Origin: Alphaproteobacteria bacterium
GTDB lineage: Bacteria; Pseudomonadota; Alphaproteobacteria; Rhizobiales; Aestuariivirgaceae
Length of the DNA stretch: 8,606 nucleotides
Direction: 5' to 3'
NCBI GenBank assembly: GCA_020441605.1
Contig: JAGRLX010000103.1
Coordinates: 1-8,606, forward strand
In this document: in pieces, positions 1 through 8,000 of the stretch
Numbering within the stretch: position 1 is the first letter of the stretch
Layout of the letters: the number at the start of each line of letters is the position of its first letter
Program-made: the position numbers and the translations under genes
The notes under the pieces: generated by a model
Databases searched by the model: none
What the model was told of the DNA's origin: nothing
Seen by the model: the letters and a program-made list of their open reading frames with translations, nothing else

Positions 1-1605
1 CCGCATGATCTTGCCCGAGCGGGTGCGCGGCAGGCTGGCGGCAATGGCGATCTGGCGGGGCGCCACGGCCGGCCCCAGCCGCTTGCGGGCATGCGCCATC
101 AGTTCACGGATCATGGCGTCGCCGCCGCTGTGGCCGGGCTTCAGGCTGACGAAGGCCTTGACCACGTCGCCGGCCACTGGGTCGGGAATGCCGATGGCTG
201 CGGCCTCGGCCACCGCCGGGTGGGACAGCAATGCGCTTTCCACTTCGAACGGGCCGATCAGATGGCCCGACGACTTGATTACGTCGTCGGCGCGGCCGAC
301 GAACCAGAAATAGCCGTCGCTGTCACGCCGGGCCATGTCGCCGGTCAAGTACCACCCGTCCATGAAGCACTTGCGATAGCGCTCGTCCTCGTGCAGATAG
401 CCGCGGAACATCGACGGCCAGCCTGGCCGCAGCGCCAGCTCGCCCTCCTGTTCCGGATCGGCGATCAACTGAACATGGCCGTCGGTGCGGCGCAGGACGG
501 CGGCCTCGATTCCGGGAAGCGGCTTGCCCATCGATCCCGGCTTGATTGTCATCTCGGCGGTGTTGGCGATCATGATGCCGCCAGTCTCGCTCTGCCACCA
601 ATTGTCATGGATCGGCTTGCCGAGCACCCGCTCGCCCCACAGCACGCCTTCGGGATGAAGCGGCTCACCCACGCTCGCGATGAAGCGCAAGGCGGACAGA
701 TCATGCTCCTTCGGCAATTGATCACCGGCCTTCATCAACATGCGGATGGCGGTCGGCGCCGTATACCACACATTGACCCGGTGCTGTTCGAGATTGGCAT
801 ACCAGCGTGCTGCGTCGAATTCGGACTCGTCAAGAATAACCGTTGCGCCGACGGCCAGCGGCGCGATGATGCCGTAAGACGTGCCCGTCACCCAGCCGGG
901 GTCCGCCGTGCACCAGTAGATGTCGCCCGGTTTGAGGTCGAGGGCGTGGCGGGCCGTTGCCTTGTGCGCCGTGACGGCCGCATGCACATGCATGGCGCCT
1001 TTGGGCTTTCCGGTGGTGCCGCTGGTGAAATGGAGGATGGCCAGGTCTTCCGGCCGTGTGTCGGCGATTGCATGGTCATCGTCAGCGCCCGCCAGCAAGG
1101 TGGCAAAGTCCAGGCCGCCATCGCCGCCGTCGGTCAGGATCACATGCTTGAGAAATGGCAGGTCGCCGCGAATGGGCGCGATCTTGCGGGCATAGTTCCG
1201 TGCCGTGGTGACCACTACGCTGGGGCTGGCGATCTGCATCCGCGCCTTGACCGGTTCCGGTCCGAAGGCGGAGAACAAGGGACAGAAGACCGCCCCCGCC
1301 TTCCAGGTGCCAAGGGCCGTGACGTGAAGCTCGGGGATGCGGCCCAGCAGGCTGAAGACCTTTTCGCCCCTGCCCACACCCAGCGCCGCCAGGGCGCTGG
1401 CAAATCGATCGCTGTCCCGCTTCAATGACGCGTAGGTGATGTCGCGGGATGCGCCGCCACTGCCCAGCCAGCGGATGGCAATGCGCCCGCCATGGCCCTC
1501 GGCCACGTGCCGATCGCAAGCTTCATGGGCAATGTTCAGCCCACCGCCCGGCAGGCCCGCGAGATCATGCGCCGCCGCGCTCCAGAAAGATTCTGCCGCT
1601 TGCAT
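1..1605 (-). CDS. acsA: Acetyl-CoA synthetase (AMP-forming), short AcsA type, 3' end outside window
   Basis: Activates acetate to acetyl-AMP and then acetyl-CoA, in the cytoplasm. The minus-strand frame is open from an ATG at 1605 to base 1 (535 codons, no stop). Motifs in order: the ATP-binding P-loop [10 protein letters not shown] at residues 194-203; YTAPTAIR near 281 and SVGEP near 311, both typical of acetyl-CoA synthetases; WWQSE at 336-340, whose second Trp (337) matches the Trp that limits the acyl pocket of Salmonella Acs to acetate or propionate; YLTGD at 419-423; the hinge GRADD at 437-441; and SGKIMR at 530-535, with catalytic Lys532, the residue acetylated by Pat-type enzymes in homologues. 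Only a short C-terminal end is missing. The N-terminus lacks the extension of the roughly 650-residue enterobacterial enzyme and resembles Bacillus AcsA (about 570 residues). Asn335 replaces a Thr common before WWQ. Start chosen from GGAGGT five bases upstream. A propionyl or short-chain acyl substrate remains possible. Confidence 0.93.
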   Translation of the reverse strand, partial: MQAAESFWSAAAHDLAGLPGGGLNIAHEACDRHVAEGHGGRIAIRWLGSGGASRDITYASLKRDSDRFASALAALGVGRGEKVFSLLGRIPELHVTALGTWKAGAVFCPLFSAFGPEPVKARMQIASPSVVVTTARNYARKIAPIRGDLPFLKHVILTDGGDGGLDFATLLAGADDDHAIADTRPEDLAILHFTSGTTGKPKGAMHVHAAVTAHKATARHALDLKPGDIYWCTADPGWVTGTSYGIIAPLAVGATVILDESEFDAARWYANLEQHRVNVWYTAPTAIRMLMKAGDQLPKEHDLSALRFIASVGEPLHPEGVLWGERVLGKPIHDNWWQSETGGIMIANTAEMTIKPGSMGKPLPGIEAAVLRRTDGHVQLIADPEQEGELALRPGWPSMFRGYLHEDERYRKCFMDGWYLTGDMARRDSDGYFWFVGRADDVIKSSGHLIGPFEVESALLSHPAVAEAAAIGIPDPVAGDVVKAFVSLKPGHSGGDAMIRELMAHARKRLGPAVAPRQIAIAASLPRTRSGKIMR

Positions 1606-1610
1606 GATGC

Positions 1611-1616
1611 ACCTCC
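1611..1616 (-). promoter_or_regulatory. Ribosome binding site of the acetyl-CoA synthetase gene
   Basis: The minus strand reads GGAGGT, five bases before the ATG at 1605. This is the strongest Shine-Dalgarno match in the window and fixes the start of the synthetase gene, which is not closed by a stop within the window. Confidence 0.8.
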
Positions 1617-1647
1617 GGCTGGTTTCGTTCCTCTTCTCGAGTTTTGC

Positions 1648-1653
1648 AGCATG
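1648..1653 (-). promoter_or_regulatory. Candidate -10 element of a class II activated promoter for acsA
   Basis: The minus strand reads CATGCT, matching TATAAT at positions 2, 3 and 6. If the centre of the inverted repeat at 1674-1691 is placed at -41.5, as in class II FNR/FixK promoters, the -12 to -7 window falls exactly on these six bases and the transcript would start near 1641, about 36 bases before the ATG. The hexamer is weak alone, as expected for an activator-dependent promoter. Position and match are visible in the sequence; activity is inferred. Confidence 0.35.
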
Positions 1654-1670
1654 GCCGTGTCAGCACGGCC
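1653..1670. repeat. Perfect 7-bp hairpin between the stress-protein gene and acsA
   Basis: GGCCGTG and CACGGCC form perfect arms around a four-base loop (TCAG on the plus strand). It lies between the candidate FNR/FixK box and the candidate -10 element. No T-run follows it on either strand, so it does not look like an intrinsic terminator. It could slow or process read-through RNA from the upstream protease and stress-protein genes, or it could be chance in GC-rich DNA. Confidence 0.4.
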
Positions 1671-1673
1671 CCG

Positions 1674-1691
1674 CCTTGACTCACCTCAAGG
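1674..1691. promoter_or_regulatory. FNR/FixK-type activator site upstream of acsA
   Basis: CCTTGA-CTCACC-TCAAGG is a perfect inverted repeat with 6-bp arms. Its core TTGA-N6-TCAA fits the FNR consensus spacing (TTGAT-N4-ATCAA, with C/G at the fifth base of each half) and the looser FixK2 pattern TTG-N8-CAA. It lies wholly in the 100-bp gap between the stress-protein stop and the acsA start, with its proximal edge 69 bp before the ATG. Its centre is 41.5 bp from a predicted start site that has a partial -10 hexamer. Which regulator of the CRP/FNR family would bind cannot be told from sequence. Confidence 0.55.
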
Positions 1692-1705
1692 ACTGTGTGG
1701 GCCGA

Positions 1706-2437
1706 CTATGCGCCCTGTCGTAACACCACCGCCGCCGCGCCCATGGCGTCAGCGGCCCGCAGGAAGGCCGCAAGCCCGACTGTTTCGGCCGTGGCAGCCG
1801 AGGCCACCACCACCGCTGCATGGCGCGGAGCCCTGGCAAGGCCTGGAACCGTCAGGCTCTCGAGCGTCGTCCCCAGCGCTGCGGCGATATCGTTCGCAAG
1901 GGCCGTTGCGTCCGGCTCGTCGGCAACCTGGAGCAGCCGTACCGACCCCTTTGCCACCGGCCGCGAGGCCGGGACCACAACCGCCGACGCCTTTTGCAGC
2001 AGGCGCCGCAGACCTGCGGCGGGGCCGCCGGCGGCGGTCCGCAGGTCGCTGCCGCCGACCACCGCCACATCGCCTTCGGTCAGCGCGTCGGTCATCGCAT
2101 CGAGATAGTGGCTGCGCGATTGGGCGAGGTCCCAGGCGAGCTTCAGACGGTGGCTGCACAGCGCCAGCTCACGTTCGACCGTCCGCATCACGCCATGGAA
2201 GTGGCGCTCCACGCTCTCTGGCGTCATCGTCAGCGGCTGTCCGCCGCGTCCGACGACACGCACGAAGGGCAGGCCGGCAGCGGCGAGAAGATCCTCCTGT
2301 GCGACAACCACGCATTGCAGTGGCGCGCCCAGACCTGACGCGAGATTGGCCGCCATGTCGACGGCAACGCGGATTTCCTGACGCTCGCTTAGCGCCAGGA
2401 GCACCCGGCGCCCACTCTCCTGCCGGGCCGTAATCAT
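1706..2437 (-). CDS. Universal stress protein-like protein
   Basis: A 243-residue soluble protein with no signal peptide or membrane segment. The N-terminus (RRVLLALSERQE, then an Ala-rich helix and QCVVVAQED at 41-49) follows the beta-alpha-beta opening of a UspA fold. Residues 120-158 (GDVAVVGGSD, then a helix, then SAVVVPASRP) resemble the strand, helix, strand that end a Usp domain. The canonical ATP-loop G-2X-G-9X-G-(S/T) is not intact, so nucleotide binding is doubtful. The last 80 residues are another alpha/beta stretch, possibly a worn second domain. The start ATG overlaps the stop of the protease gene (ATGA at 2434-2437), so translational coupling is likely. I recognise only the fold. 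Its place between a Lon-like protease and an acetyl-CoA synthetase suggests a stress or metabolic-shift role; this is inference. Confidence 0.72.
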   Translation of the reverse strand: MITARQESGRRVLLALSERQEIRVAVDMAANLASGLGAPLQCVVVAQEDLLAAAGLPFVRVVGRGGQPLTMTPESVERHFHGVMRTVERELALCSHRLKLAWDLAQSRSHYLDAMTDALTEGDVAVVGGSDLRTAAGGPAAGLRRLLQKASAVVVPASRPVAKGSVRLLQVADEPDATALANDIAAALGTTLESLTVPGLARAPRHAAVVVASAATAETVGLAAFLRAADAMGAAAVVLRQGA

Positions 2438-4908
2438 GTGCCCGGCTCCCGGTCCTGTCCCGTATTCGCCTTGGCATAGCGGCGGCGCGCCTCGGCGAAG
2501 GCAGCAAGCCTCGCTTCGACGCGCGCATTGATACTGCCCTCGGGAAACCGGCCATCGGCCTGCCGCTCGCCCGCCGGCAGGCCGGTCAGGATCTCGAGTC
2601 CCTGTCCGATGCTGCTCACCGCATGGACATGGAACTCGCCTGCCGCACAGGCCTCGACGATGTCCGGCCGCAGCATCAGATGCACCCGGTTCGCGTCGGG
2701 AATGATGACCCCTTGCTTCCCCGTCAGTCCGCGCGCCTTGCAGATATCGTAGAACCCCTCGATCTTCTCATTGACCCCGCCGATCGCCTGGACATGTCCC
2801 ATCTGGTTGACCGAACCGGTCACCGCCAGCGATTGCCGGATCGGCACGTCGGCCAGCGCCGACAGCAGGGCATAGAGTTCAGCCGAGGATGCGCTGTCAC
2901 CATCGACCCCGCCATAGGACTGCTCGAACACCAGCGACGCCCACAGCGACATCGGCGCGTCCAGCGCATAATTGCTGGCGAGATAGCCCGAGAGAATCAA
3001 TACCCCCTTGGAGTGAAGCGGCCCGCCGAGCTCCACCTCGCGCTCGATGTCGACCACCTTTCCGCTGCCCATCCGCACCCGCGCGGTGATCCGCGTCGGA
3101 CGCCCGAAGGACAGCGATCCAAGGCTCAGCACCGAGAGCCCGTTGATCTGGCCGACAGCCGCACCGTCGGTGTCGATCAGCAGCACCTTGCGGGTGATCT
3201 GTTCCAGCGAGCGATCGCGCAGCCGCTCGTTGCGATAGCGGCGCTCGGTGATGGCGCGCGCGACATCCTCGCCACCGACCATTGCAGCCTTGCGCTCGCG
3301 CGCCCAGAAATCCGCTTCACGCACGATATCGGCCAGGGCGCCGACCTTCAGTGACAGCCGCTCGGCGTCCTCGGCCTCGCGCGAAGCCTCCTCGACCAAC
3401 CGCGCCACCGCACCCGGATCAAGGTCGAGAAGCTTCTCCTGCAGCACCATTGCCGCCAGCAGCCTGGCAAAGAGCCGGGCCGAATCCGGCGAGCGTGCCA
3501 TCACATCCTCGAAATCCGCCTGAACCTTGAACAGGTCCTCGAACTCCGGATCGAGGCTCGACAACAAGTAATAGACCATGCGATCGCCAACCAGGATCAC
3601 CCGAACCGACAACGGTATTGAGTCCGGCACCAGCGTCTCGGCGTTTGCGAAGCCCAGTTCATCGGCCGCTGAGGTGATTTCGGCCTTGCGCTTGCGCAAG
3701 CCTCGCTTGAGCGCGTCCCAGACGAAGGGCTCGGTCAGCACCCGCATGGCGTCGAGGATCAGATAACCTCCGTTGGCGCGGTGCAGCGCCCCCGGCTTGA
3801 TCATGGTGAAATCCGTGACCAACGTTCCCATCATCGACTTGTGATCGATGCGCCCGAAGACGTTATTGAGCGTCGGATGCTCCTCGAAGACCACCGGCGC
3901 GCCACATGTGCTGTCCGCAGCAGCGCCCTCGGGGCAATGCGATACCAGCACATTGACCGCATAGCGCGTGAACATCGGATGCTTCGTCGCCACCCGGGAC
4001 ACGGCACCGAAGGCACTTTCCTCTTCTTCCTCCTGCGGCTTCAGGAACAGCTCGGCATTGGTGATGAGATCGGCCTTGACGGCCGACAGATAGTCGCGGA
4101 TCTCCGCATATGCGGCGAATTGTTCGGCGATTTCCTTGATCGACTGGCCGACCACCAGTTCGGCCAGATCGGCATTGAGCTTGCGCACCTTCTGGCGCCG
4201 TTGTTTCTCGTGTTCGGGCATGCTGCGGAGAATGGCCTCTAGTTGCTCCTGCAGTGCGACGATCTTCTTCTCTACCTCTGCTCGCTCGGCTTCCGGAAGG
4301 GCATTGAACACCTCGGGTTTCACCACCTGCCCATCGCGCACCGGCGCAAGGGCAAATCCCATGGGCGTCCGCAGGATGGCGATGTCCTGGGCCTGCGCCC
4401 GCTTGCGCAAGTCATCGAAGGCCCCTTCCTGTACGGACTCGAAATCGTCGTCGATAGCTTTGCGACGATTGCGATAGTCTTCCGACTCGAACATCGCCGG
4501 TATCGCCGCAATGAGGTCGTCGACGAGTTCCGCCATCGCCGTCTTGAGCGCACCGCCAATGCCCGGCGGCAGACGTATGGCCTTGGGTCGGTCGGGAGAA
4601 TCGAAATTGTTGACATAGACCCAGTCGTCCGGAACCGGTTCGTCGTGGGCCCGTTCCTCCAGCAAGCGGCGGATGGCGCCGTGCCGGCCGGAGCGCGGCG
4701 GCCCCAGGGCAAAGGCATTGAAGCCATCGGATTTCATCCGTGCACTGAATGAAATCGCTGAGAGGGCCCGGTCCTGCCCGATCAGGCCATCGGCCGGTTC
4801 GAGTTCGGCCGTAGACGTAAGCTTGAGCGATGCCGGATCGCATGATGCCCGCAAGGCGGCGGGTGGCAGGAGCGTGGGGCTTGCGCCGGATGTTTCATGC
4901 TTTTTCAT
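2434..4908 (-). CDS. LonB-like ATP-dependent AAA+ protease (AAA_32/Lon_C family)
   Basis: A cytoplasmic AAA+ protease of about 824 residues, related to archaeal LonB and E. coli YcbZ. From the start used here: N-terminal family motif RCDP-like SCDPASLKLTSTAELEP then GLIGQDRA (about 24-48); a Walker A-like loop GPPRSGRH at 69-76, with Arg75 where Lys is usual; a charged helical, probably coiled-coil insertion at about 206-281; HRANGGYLILDA ending at 387, with Walker B Asp386; GDRMVYYLL and PEFEDLFKV, typical of the ATPase lid; and the Lon protease domain with catalytic Ser672 in GVDGDSASS and Lys715 in GGVNEKIEGF. The 43-residue Ser-Lys spacing equals that of E. coli Lon (S679/K722). The C-terminus GLPAGERQADGRFPEGSINARV is family-typical. 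No transmembrane segment, unlike archaeal LonB. Start: ATG 4908 is preceded by GAAGG at suitable spacing; ATG 4920 and TTG 4923 are alternatives without a clear ribosome site. First gene of the leftward unit. Confidence 0.9.
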   Translation of the reverse strand: MKKHETSGASPTLLPPAALRASCDPASLKLTSTAELEPADGLIGQDRALSAISFSARMKSDGFNAFALGPPRSGRHGAIRRLLEERAHDEPVPDDWVYVNNFDSPDRPKAIRLPPGIGGALKTAMAELVDDLIAAIPAMFESEDYRNRRKAIDDDFESVQEGAFDDLRKRAQAQDIAILRTPMGFALAPVRDGQVVKPEVFNALPEAERAEVEKKIVALQEQLEAILRSMPEHEKQRRQKVRKLNADLAELVVGQSIKEIAEQFAAYAEIRDYLSAVKADLITNAELFLKPQEEEEESAFGAVSRVATKHPMFTRYAVNVLVSHCPEGAAADSTCGAPVVFEEHPTLNNVFGRIDHKSMMGTLVTDFTMIKPGALHRANGGYLILDAMRVLTEPFVWDALKRGLRKRKAEITSAADELGFANAETLVPDSIPLSVRVILVGDRMVYYLLSSLDPEFEDLFKVQADFEDVMARSPDSARLFARLLAAMVLQEKLLDLDPGAVARLVEEASREAEDAERLSLKVGALADIVREADFWARERKAAMVGGEDVARAITERRYRNERLRDRSLEQITRKVLLIDTDGAAVGQINGLSVLSLGSLSFGRPTRITARVRMGSGKVVDIEREVELGGPLHSKGVLILSGYLASNYALDAPMSLWASLVFEQSYGGVDGDSASSAELYALLSALADVPIRQSLAVTGSVNQMGHVQAIGGVNEKIEGFYDICKARGLTGKQGVIIPDANRVHLMLRPDIVEACAAGEFHVHAVSSIGQGLEILTGLPAGERQADGRFPEGSINARVEARLAAFAEARRRYAKANTGQDREPGT

Positions 4909-4922
4909 GATGACCTTCATCA
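4908..4922. repeat. 15-bp perfect palindrome over the protease start region
   Basis: TGATGA-CCT-TCATCA (plus strand): 6-bp perfect arms, 3-base centre. In the minus-strand message it covers the possible start codons 4923 and 4920 and ends on the first base of the ATG at 4908. Its loop and left arm contain GAAGG, the best ribosome-site candidate. It could be an operator or an RNA hairpin controlling translation, and it also makes the start uncertain. Confidence 0.4.
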
Positions 4923-4934
4923 ACAGCGAGGCAT

Positions 4935-4956
4935 ATCATTCAAATGATCCCATCAT
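4935..4956. promoter_or_regulatory. Cluster of ATGAT/ATCAT half-sites in the protease leader
   Basis: ATCATT-CA-AATGAT (4935-4948) is a perfect palindrome. It shares its right half with a second palindrome, ATGAT-CCC-ATCAT (4944-4956). These three half-sites lie just downstream of the predicted protease promoter, where a repressor could block transcription. Two more related half-sites lie at 4908-4922. No known regulator consensus is recognised. Confidence 0.35.
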
Positions 4957-4959
4957 CTA

Positions 4960-4988
4960 CAGATAGGCTCTTGCCTCCACCATGCCAA
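4960..4988 (-). promoter_or_regulatory. Candidate sigma-70 promoter for the protease/stress-protein unit
   Basis: On the minus strand TTGGCA (4988-4983, five of six matches to TTGACA) is followed after 17 bases by TATCTG (4965-4960, three of six to TATAAT). The predicted transcript start is near 4953, about 45 bases ahead of the ATG at 4908. This is the best -35/-10 pair I could find in the divergent region. Confidence 0.4.
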
Positions 4989-4997
4989 GCAATTCGG

Positions 4998-5012
4998 GCA
5001 CGAGTGACGTGC
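4998..5012. promoter_or_regulatory. Inverted repeat in the divergent promoter region
   Basis: GCACG-AGTGA-CGTGC is a perfect 5-bp inverted repeat, with an offset outer pair CGGGC (4995-4999) and GCCCG (5016-5020). It lies about 10 bp upstream of the candidate -35 of the protease promoter and about 80 bp before the helicase start. It could bind a regulator of either unit, but 5-bp arms in GC-rich DNA are weak evidence. Confidence 0.22.
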
Positions 5013-5092
5013 GTGGCCCGGCGCGTTTCTCCTTGACCCTGGACCATTGCGGCCCCAATTGGATGGAAACGCCGCAGATCCATTTTTGAACG

Positions 5093-8000
5093 ATGCCGCC
5101 AGCCCATAATGTAACCGCCGTGTTGGGACCGACCAATACGGGCAAGACCCACCTCGCGGTGGAGCGGATGCTGGCCCATGGCAGCGGCATGATCGGTTTG
5201 CCCTTGCGGCTACTCGCCCGTGAAATATACGATCGCGTGCGCCTGCGCGCCGGTGATCCGAATGTCGCGCTGATAACCGGTGAGGAGAAGATCATCCCGG
5301 CCAGTCCGCGCTATTGGGTCGCAACCGTGGAGGCCATGCCGTCCGACATCGACGTGCCCTTCCTTGCGATCGACGAAGTGCAGCTTTGCGCCGATTTCGA
5401 GCGCGGCCACATCTTCACTGATCGCGTGCTGCACCGGCGTGGCCGCGAAGAGACCATGCTCCTTGGGGCTGCGACCATGCGTCCCATCCTCGAGCGCCTG
5501 CTGCCGGGAACGAGCTTCGTCGCCCGGCCCCGCTTTTCCCGGCTCACCTACGCCGGGCAGAAGAAGATCACCCGCCTTCCCGGCCGTTCGGCCGTCGTCG
5601 CCTTCTCGGCCGAGATGGTCTACGCCGTCGCCGAGCTCATCCGGCGCCAGCGCGGCGGTGCCGCCGTGGTCCTTGGCGCTCTGTCGCCGCGCACCCGCAA
5701 TGCCCAGGTCGAGCTCTACCAGTCGGGTGACGTCGACTACATCGTGGCGACCGATGCAATCGGCATGGGCCTCAACATGGATGTGAACCATGTCGCCTTC
5801 GCCGCAACCCGGAAGTTCGACGGCTTCCAGTACCGTGAATTGAACCCCGGCGAATTGGGCCAGGTTGCGGGCCGGGCCGGGCGCTATATGAATGACGGTA
5901 CCTTCGGCGTCACCGGGGAGGCCGATCCTTTCGACAACGAAATGGTGGAACGGCTCGAGAGCCATAGTTTCGACAACGTCCGGATGCTGCAATGGCGCAA
6001 CCGCGACCTTGATTTCGGCTCGCTGGACCGTCTGCGGCGCAGCTTGTCGACCCTGCCCCGGATCGAGGGGCTGACCCGGGCCCAGGCCAGTGCCGACGTG
6101 ATCGCGCTCGACGCCATGGCCCGCGATGCCGATGTCGCGGCCCTGGCCAGATCGGCGGGAGATGTCGAGAGGCTCTGGGAAGTTTGCCAGATTCCCGACT
6201 ACCGCAACATTTCCAATTCCGAACATGCCGCCATCATATCCCGCATCTTCCAGTTCCTGCAGACCGGGCCGGGCGTGATCGACGAAGACTGGTTCGTCCG
6301 CCAGCTGCGTCACTGCGAAAACACCGCTGGGGATCTCGATACGCTGTCCAACCGCATATCCCATATCCGCACCTGGACCTTCGTGGCCAACCGTGCCGAT
6401 TGGCTGAAAGCGCCGCTCTATTGGCAATCCCGCGCCAGGGAGATAGAGGACAAATTGTCTGATGCCTTGCATGAGAGGCTGACTCAGCGTTTTATCGACC
6501 GGCGTACCAGCTTGCTGATGAAGCGTCTGGCCCAGAAGGAAGAATTGATGTCGACTGTGGAAGAAGATGGTGCCGTCCGGGTGGAAGGCGAATATGTGGG
6601 TCGCATTACCGGGTTTCATTTCGTAGCCGACGGCGGGGGCGAGGGGGCCGAGTCCCGGGCCCTGCGCGCGGCCGCGCTGCAGGCGGTGGCGGCGGAGATT
6701 CTCGCCCGTGCCAAGGCGGTTGCGGCCTCGGCCGATCCCGACCTGAAGCTCGCCCGCGACGGTCAGATCGTCTGGAACCACGCTGCCGTGGGCCGTCTGG
6801 AGGCCGGGGCATCGCTGCTCAAGCCACGGGCCGCGGTGCTTGCCGGCGACCAGCTCAATGGCGCCGAGCGCGAGGAGGTCCAGGGCCGGCTGCAGAAATT
6901 CATCGACCGCCATGTCGCGGCAACCCTCGAGCCGCTGGTCAAGCTCGAGGAGGGCGAGGGTCTCGAAGGCATCGCCCGCGGCCTCGCGTTCCGGCTGGTC
7001 GAAACTCTGGGCGTGCTGCCCCGTGATCAGGTGCAGGAAGAGATAAAGTCGCTACCCCAGGAGGACCGGGCGAAGCTGCGCAGCCTCGGTGCCCGCTTCG
7101 GCGCCTTCCACGTCTTCGTTCCAGCCCTGCTGAAGCCGGCAGCCACCGAACTCCGCCTCTTGCTCTGGGCCCTGCCCCAGCACCGGGAAGGCAAGCTCGA
7201 TCCGGCCCAGCTTCCGCAGCCGCCCGGCCAGGGTCTGACCTCTGCCGTCTTCGACCGGTCGACGCCGCGCGGCTTCTACGGTGTTTGTGGTTACCGGATT
7301 TGTGGCAACCGCGTGGTTCGTATCGACATGCTGGAGCGTCTCGCCGACTTGATCCGCGAGCGGGTCTTCTGGCGGCCGCGTTTTCCCGAGGAGCAGCGCC
7401 CGGCAGGCTCGGTCGAGGGTGGCGGCTTCGCCGTGGTGCCCGACATGATGTCGCTCGTCGGCTGCTCCGGCGACGATTTCCTCGGCATTCTGAGAAGCCT
7501 CGGCTTCCGCATGCTGAAGAAGACGGTCCGCCGACCGGTGCCGCCGGCAGCGTCGGCACCCGAGACCACCCCAGCCACGGAGGCAACTGAACCCGCTGAG
7601 ACCGCGGCAGCCGATGCGGTTCCGGACCTTCCTGTCGCGGCAGGCGACGCCGCCTCGCCTCCCGAAGCCGAACCGGATGCGGCAGATCCGCCAGTGGCGG
7701 AGGTGTCTGAACCTGCGGTTGACGGGGCCCCCGCCACGGAAGCTTTGGTGCCGACGGAAGAGGCCGCCGAGGATCAGCCGGCGGCGCCCGCCGAACCAAC
7801 GCCCGAAATGACTCCCGAAGTGGTCATGGAAGAGGTGGAGATCGAAGTCTGGTGGCCCAAGGATACCGGCCCCTTCCGCCACCGGAGCGAGAAACCCAAG
7901 GCTGGCCAGACAGGCCAGCGTTCCAGGCCGGAACGGGCGGCGAAGCCGGAAGACGGCAAGCCCGTCCGGCTCCATCGCGACGATCAACCCCGGCGCGGCG

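Noticed and set aside
91..1428. 445-residue plus-strand open frame opposite the acetyl-CoA synthetase
   Set aside because: The minus strand encodes an unmistakable acetyl-CoA synthetase across the same bases. The plus-strand product has no recognisable domain, and long antisense frames are expected in GC-rich DNA.
1082..1519. 145-residue minus-strand open frame overlapping acsA in another frame
   Set aside because: The synthetase frame is continuous from 1605 to 1 with all motifs in order, so there is no frameshift and this frame is a shadow.
1653..1670. Intrinsic terminator between the Usp-like gene and acsA
   Set aside because: The stem is only 7 bp and no T-run follows on the minus strand, so I keep it as a hairpin only.
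1492..2433. 313-residue Pro/Arg-rich plus-strand open frame
   Set aside because: Antisense to the Usp-like gene and the acsA start. Extreme Pro/Arg composition and no motif indicate a shadow frame.
5033..5061. TTGACC ... CAATTG as a sigma-70 promoter for the helicase
   Set aside because: The -35 is good and the spacer is 17, but the -10 hexamer matches TATAAT at only one position. TTGACC is also only half of an FNR-like site (its partner reads ACCA), so neither reading is supported.
5210..6913. 567-residue minus-strand open frame opposite the helicase
   Set aside because: It lies entirely opposite the conserved helicase motifs, has no ribosome site or family motif that I recognise, and its His/Gly/Ala-rich composition is that of the reverse of GC-rich coding DNA.
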